Assembly (NCBI GenBank): GCA_900551305.1
Contig: URVK01000117.1
Coordinates: 1-5,846, forward strand
Length of the DNA: 5,846 nucleotides
Source: an uncultured Collinsella sp.
GTDB lineage: Bacteria > Actinomycetota > Coriobacteriia > Coriobacteriales > Coriobacteriaceae
Reading direction: 5' to 3'
Shown here: in pieces, positions 4,491 through 5,846 of the stretch
Layout: each line of letters opens with the position of its first letter
Position numbering within the stretch: position 1 is the stretch's first letter
The notes under the pieces: model-generated
What the model saw: the letters and a program-made list of their open reading frames with translations, nothing else
What the model was told of the DNA's origin: nothing
Databases searched by the model: none
Program-made: the position numbers and the translations under genes

Positions 4491-5414
4491 CTAGCAGGCG
4501 GCCATGATGGGGGCAGCAACCTGCTTCTTACGGGAGAGGACGCCCGGCATCCAGACGCCGTCGTGCTCGTCGGCAATGCCCAGGCCCTTCTGAGCAGCCT
4601 CGGTCTCGCCCTCGAGCAGGACCTGCGAGCCCTCCTCCATGATGTCGGTGATGCACAGGACAATGCCGTCAGCACCCTTCTCGGCGGCGTAGGCGCGCAT
4701 GGCCTCGCGGATCTCGTCGATCATACCGAGCGCACGGCTCTTGTCGACGGTCTCGTACTGGCCGATGAGCAGCTTCTTGCCGGCGGGCTCGAACATCTTG
4801 ATGTCGTTGCCGACCATCTCGGCTGCGGTGAAGGAGCCGGACGGACGGGTGAGGAAGACCTCCATGCCGAACTTGACCGGGTCGACGCCCACCTGCTCGC
4901 CGAGCTTGGCGGCGACGGCGCGGTCGACATCAGTGGTGGTGGGGCTCTTGAGCATGAGCGTATCGGTCATCATGGCCGAGAGCAGCAGCTTGGCCTGGAC
5001 GTCGGAAAGCTCAACGCCGAGCACGCCGGCGAGCTTGGTGACGATGGTGCAGCTGGAGCCCCAGGGCAGGCAGATGTAGTGCAGCGGGCCGGCGGTCTCG
5101 AAGTCGCCAATGCGGTGATGATCGACAACGCCAAAGACCGTGGCATCCTTAAGGCCGGCGACGGACTGGGCAGACTCGTTGTGGTCGGTGAGGACGACGA
5201 GCTGACCGGCCTCGACGGACTCGATCACGCGGGGCTCGGCGATGCCGGCGTCGGCGAGCAGCTTGGCGGACTCGGCCGGAAGCTGGCCCAGAGCGCAAGC
5301 CTCGTAGGTGTTGCCGGCATACTCAACCTGATTGAGCAGCTGGGACAGGACGACGGCGCTCATGATGGCGTCGTTATCGGGGTTCTGGTGACCAAAGACA
5401 AGAACGTTTGCCAT
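4491..5414 (-). CDS. ppaC: Manganese-dependent inorganic pyrophosphatase (family II, DHH)
   Basis: This cytosolic enzyme splits pyrophosphate into two phosphates, which pulls nucleic acid, protein and activation reactions forward. The 307-residue length matches the family. The N-terminal DHH domain carries the metal ligands: GHQNPDNDAI (8-17) with His9, Asp13 and Asp15; LTDHNE (75-80) with Asp77; VVDHHRIGD (96-104) with the DHH motif at 98-100; and MMTDTLMLKSPTTTD (148-162) with Asp151. WGSSCTIV (118-125) is also typical. The C-terminal DHHA2 domain ends with LSRKKQV (293-299), whose Arg295 and Lys296 bind the phosphate in characterised homologues. All catalytic residues are present. There is no CBS-domain insertion, so it is not the nucleotide-regulated form. 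The ATG start has GGAGG 6 bases upstream. It is followed by a strong terminator, so it ends its transcript. Confidence 0.96.
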   Translation of the reverse strand: MANVLVFGHQNPDNDAIMSAVVLSQLLNQVEYAGNTYEACALGQLPAESAKLLADAGIAEPRVIESVEAGQLVVLTDHNESAQSVAGLKDATVFGVVDHHRIGDFETAGPLHYICLPWGSSCTIVTKLAGVLGVELSDVQAKLLLSAMMTDTLMLKSPTTTDVDRAVAAKLGEQVGVDPVKFGMEVFLTRPSGSFTAAEMVGNDIKMFEPAGKKLLIGQYETVDKSRALGMIDEIREAMRAYAAEKGADGIVLCITDIMEEGSQVLLEGETEAAQKGLGIADEHDGVWMPGVLSRKKQVAAPIMAAC

Positions 5415-5561
5415 GGATATCCTCCACTTGATATGTGTACTTGGACGTAGCTATGGTAGCACGCTGGCGCCGAGCCTTATGAGACGCAAGGGCCGCGGCG
5501 CAATTTGGGGCGAGCCTGGGGGCGAAGTCTGTCACCTTGTACCACCGCCCTCCTGCACCGA
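5415..5561. other. Intergenic region between glucokinase and ppaC
   Basis: The region is 147 bases long. Only the GGAGG ribosome site of ppaC (5425-5421) is clear. No hairpin with a T-tract follows the glucokinase stop, so read-through into ppaC is possible. A weak promoter candidate on the minus strand is TTGCGC (about 5505) with CATAAG 16 bases later; both are poor matches. Confidence 0.5.
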
Positions 5562-5846
5562 CTATTTACCGGCGGCGCGCAGGGCTACGTAGGCGGCACC
5601 GATGATGCCGGCGTCGTTTCCGAGCGAAGCGACCTTAATGGGCGTCTCGCGCGAGGCAGAGAGCGCGTACTGCTTAAAGTGCTCGCGAACCTTGTCGAGA
5701 TAAACATCGGCCGAGGCAGACGCGCCGCCACCGATCAGGAACATCTCGGGGTCGACCACGTTGGCGATAAGCGCCAGGGCACGGCCAAGGTAGTCGGCCA
5801 TGGTGTCGGCTGCGGCCAGCGCAAGCTTGTCGCCCTCGCGGCAGGC
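5562..5846 (-). CDS. ROK-family glucokinase, partial (C-terminal 94 residues)
   Basis: This is the C-terminal end of a ROK-family sugar kinase, most likely glucokinase, which phosphorylates glucose to glucose 6-phosphate with ATP in the cytosol. The visible part reads on from the right edge without a start. Its evidence is LGRALALIANVVDPEMFLIGGG followed by an Ala/Ser turn, the conserved helix-strand-loop near the ATP site, and LGNDAGIIGAAYVAL near the end, a hallmark of bacterial ROK glucokinases. The N-terminal phosphate loop, the catalytic Asp and the zinc-binding cysteine cluster lie outside the window, so the substrate is inferred from family resemblance. ROK repressors share the fold, but the LGNDAGIIGAA ending favours the kinases. 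An in-frame Met at 5801 is internal, because homology continues upstream of it. Confidence 0.85.
   Translation of the reverse strand, partial: ACREGDKLALAAADTMADYLGRALALIANVVDPEMFLIGGGASASADVYLDKVREHFKQYALSASRETPIKVASLGNDAGIIGAAYVALRAAGK

Noticed and set aside
3318..5450. A 710-codon open frame on the plus strand
   Set aside because: It is antisense to nhaA and ppaC, both secure by catalytic motifs, and it runs through two intrinsic terminators. The composition (many His, Gly, Asp, Arg) is typical of the shadow of a GC-rich gene.
1..5846. CRISPR array, tRNA, rRNA, insertion sequence or prophage genes
   Set aside because: No regularly spaced repeats, no tRNA-like fold with CCA end or GTTCGA loop, and no transposase or phage motifs were seen on either strand.

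Overview
The window reads as chromosomal DNA from a GC-rich Gram-positive actinobacterium. The best guess is the Coriobacteriia, probably Collinsella or a close relative. That placement is inferred from four things: the gene set, the strong GC bias at third codon positions, the purine-rich ribosome binding sites, and the actinobacterial style of the aspartate aminotransferase and of the long-loop NhaA. No rRNA, tRNA, CRISPR array, transposase or phage gene was seen. Every protein gene except one small one lies on the minus strand.

Reading in the direction of transcription from the right edge, there are six minus-strand genes. First comes the C-terminal end of a ROK-family glucokinase (5562 to past the edge). 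Next is a complete family II manganese-dependent inorganic pyrophosphatase, ppaC (4491-5414), which ends in a strong intrinsic terminator (4432-4471). Then comes a 267-base leader and a complete NhaA-type Na+/H+ antiporter (2865-4223). After a convergent AT-rich gap, a second minus-strand run holds a PLP-dependent aspartate aminotransferase of the actinobacterial subgroup (824-2128), a single-domain STAS anti-sigma-factor antagonist (458-772), and the start of a TatA/TatB-type twin-arginine translocase subunit (1-304). The tat gene uses a GTG start and runs off the left edge. The only plus-strand gene is a short acidic protein of unknown function (2278-2532). It is divergent from the aminotransferase and convergent with nhaA.

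The genes are mostly housekeeping: sugar phosphorylation, pyrophosphate removal, sodium and pH homeostasis, amino-acid metabolism, regulation by partner switching, and protein export. They do not form one obvious pathway. The aminotransferase, STAS and tat genes could share a transcript, because no convincing terminator separates them, but this is unproven.

The most interesting parts are not coding. (1) The nhaA leader carries a well-formed intrinsic terminator ending 33 bases before the nhaA start codon. It is followed by two mutually exclusive small hairpins beside the ribosome binding site, and a 7-base dyad lies further upstream. This looks like a possible conditional-expression leader. 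(2) The convergent gap 2533-2864 is AT-rich. It holds three strong hairpins and two inverted copies of a 10-base AGTACT-centred motif, and may include a dispersed intergenic repeat. No wholly new multi-gene system is visible.
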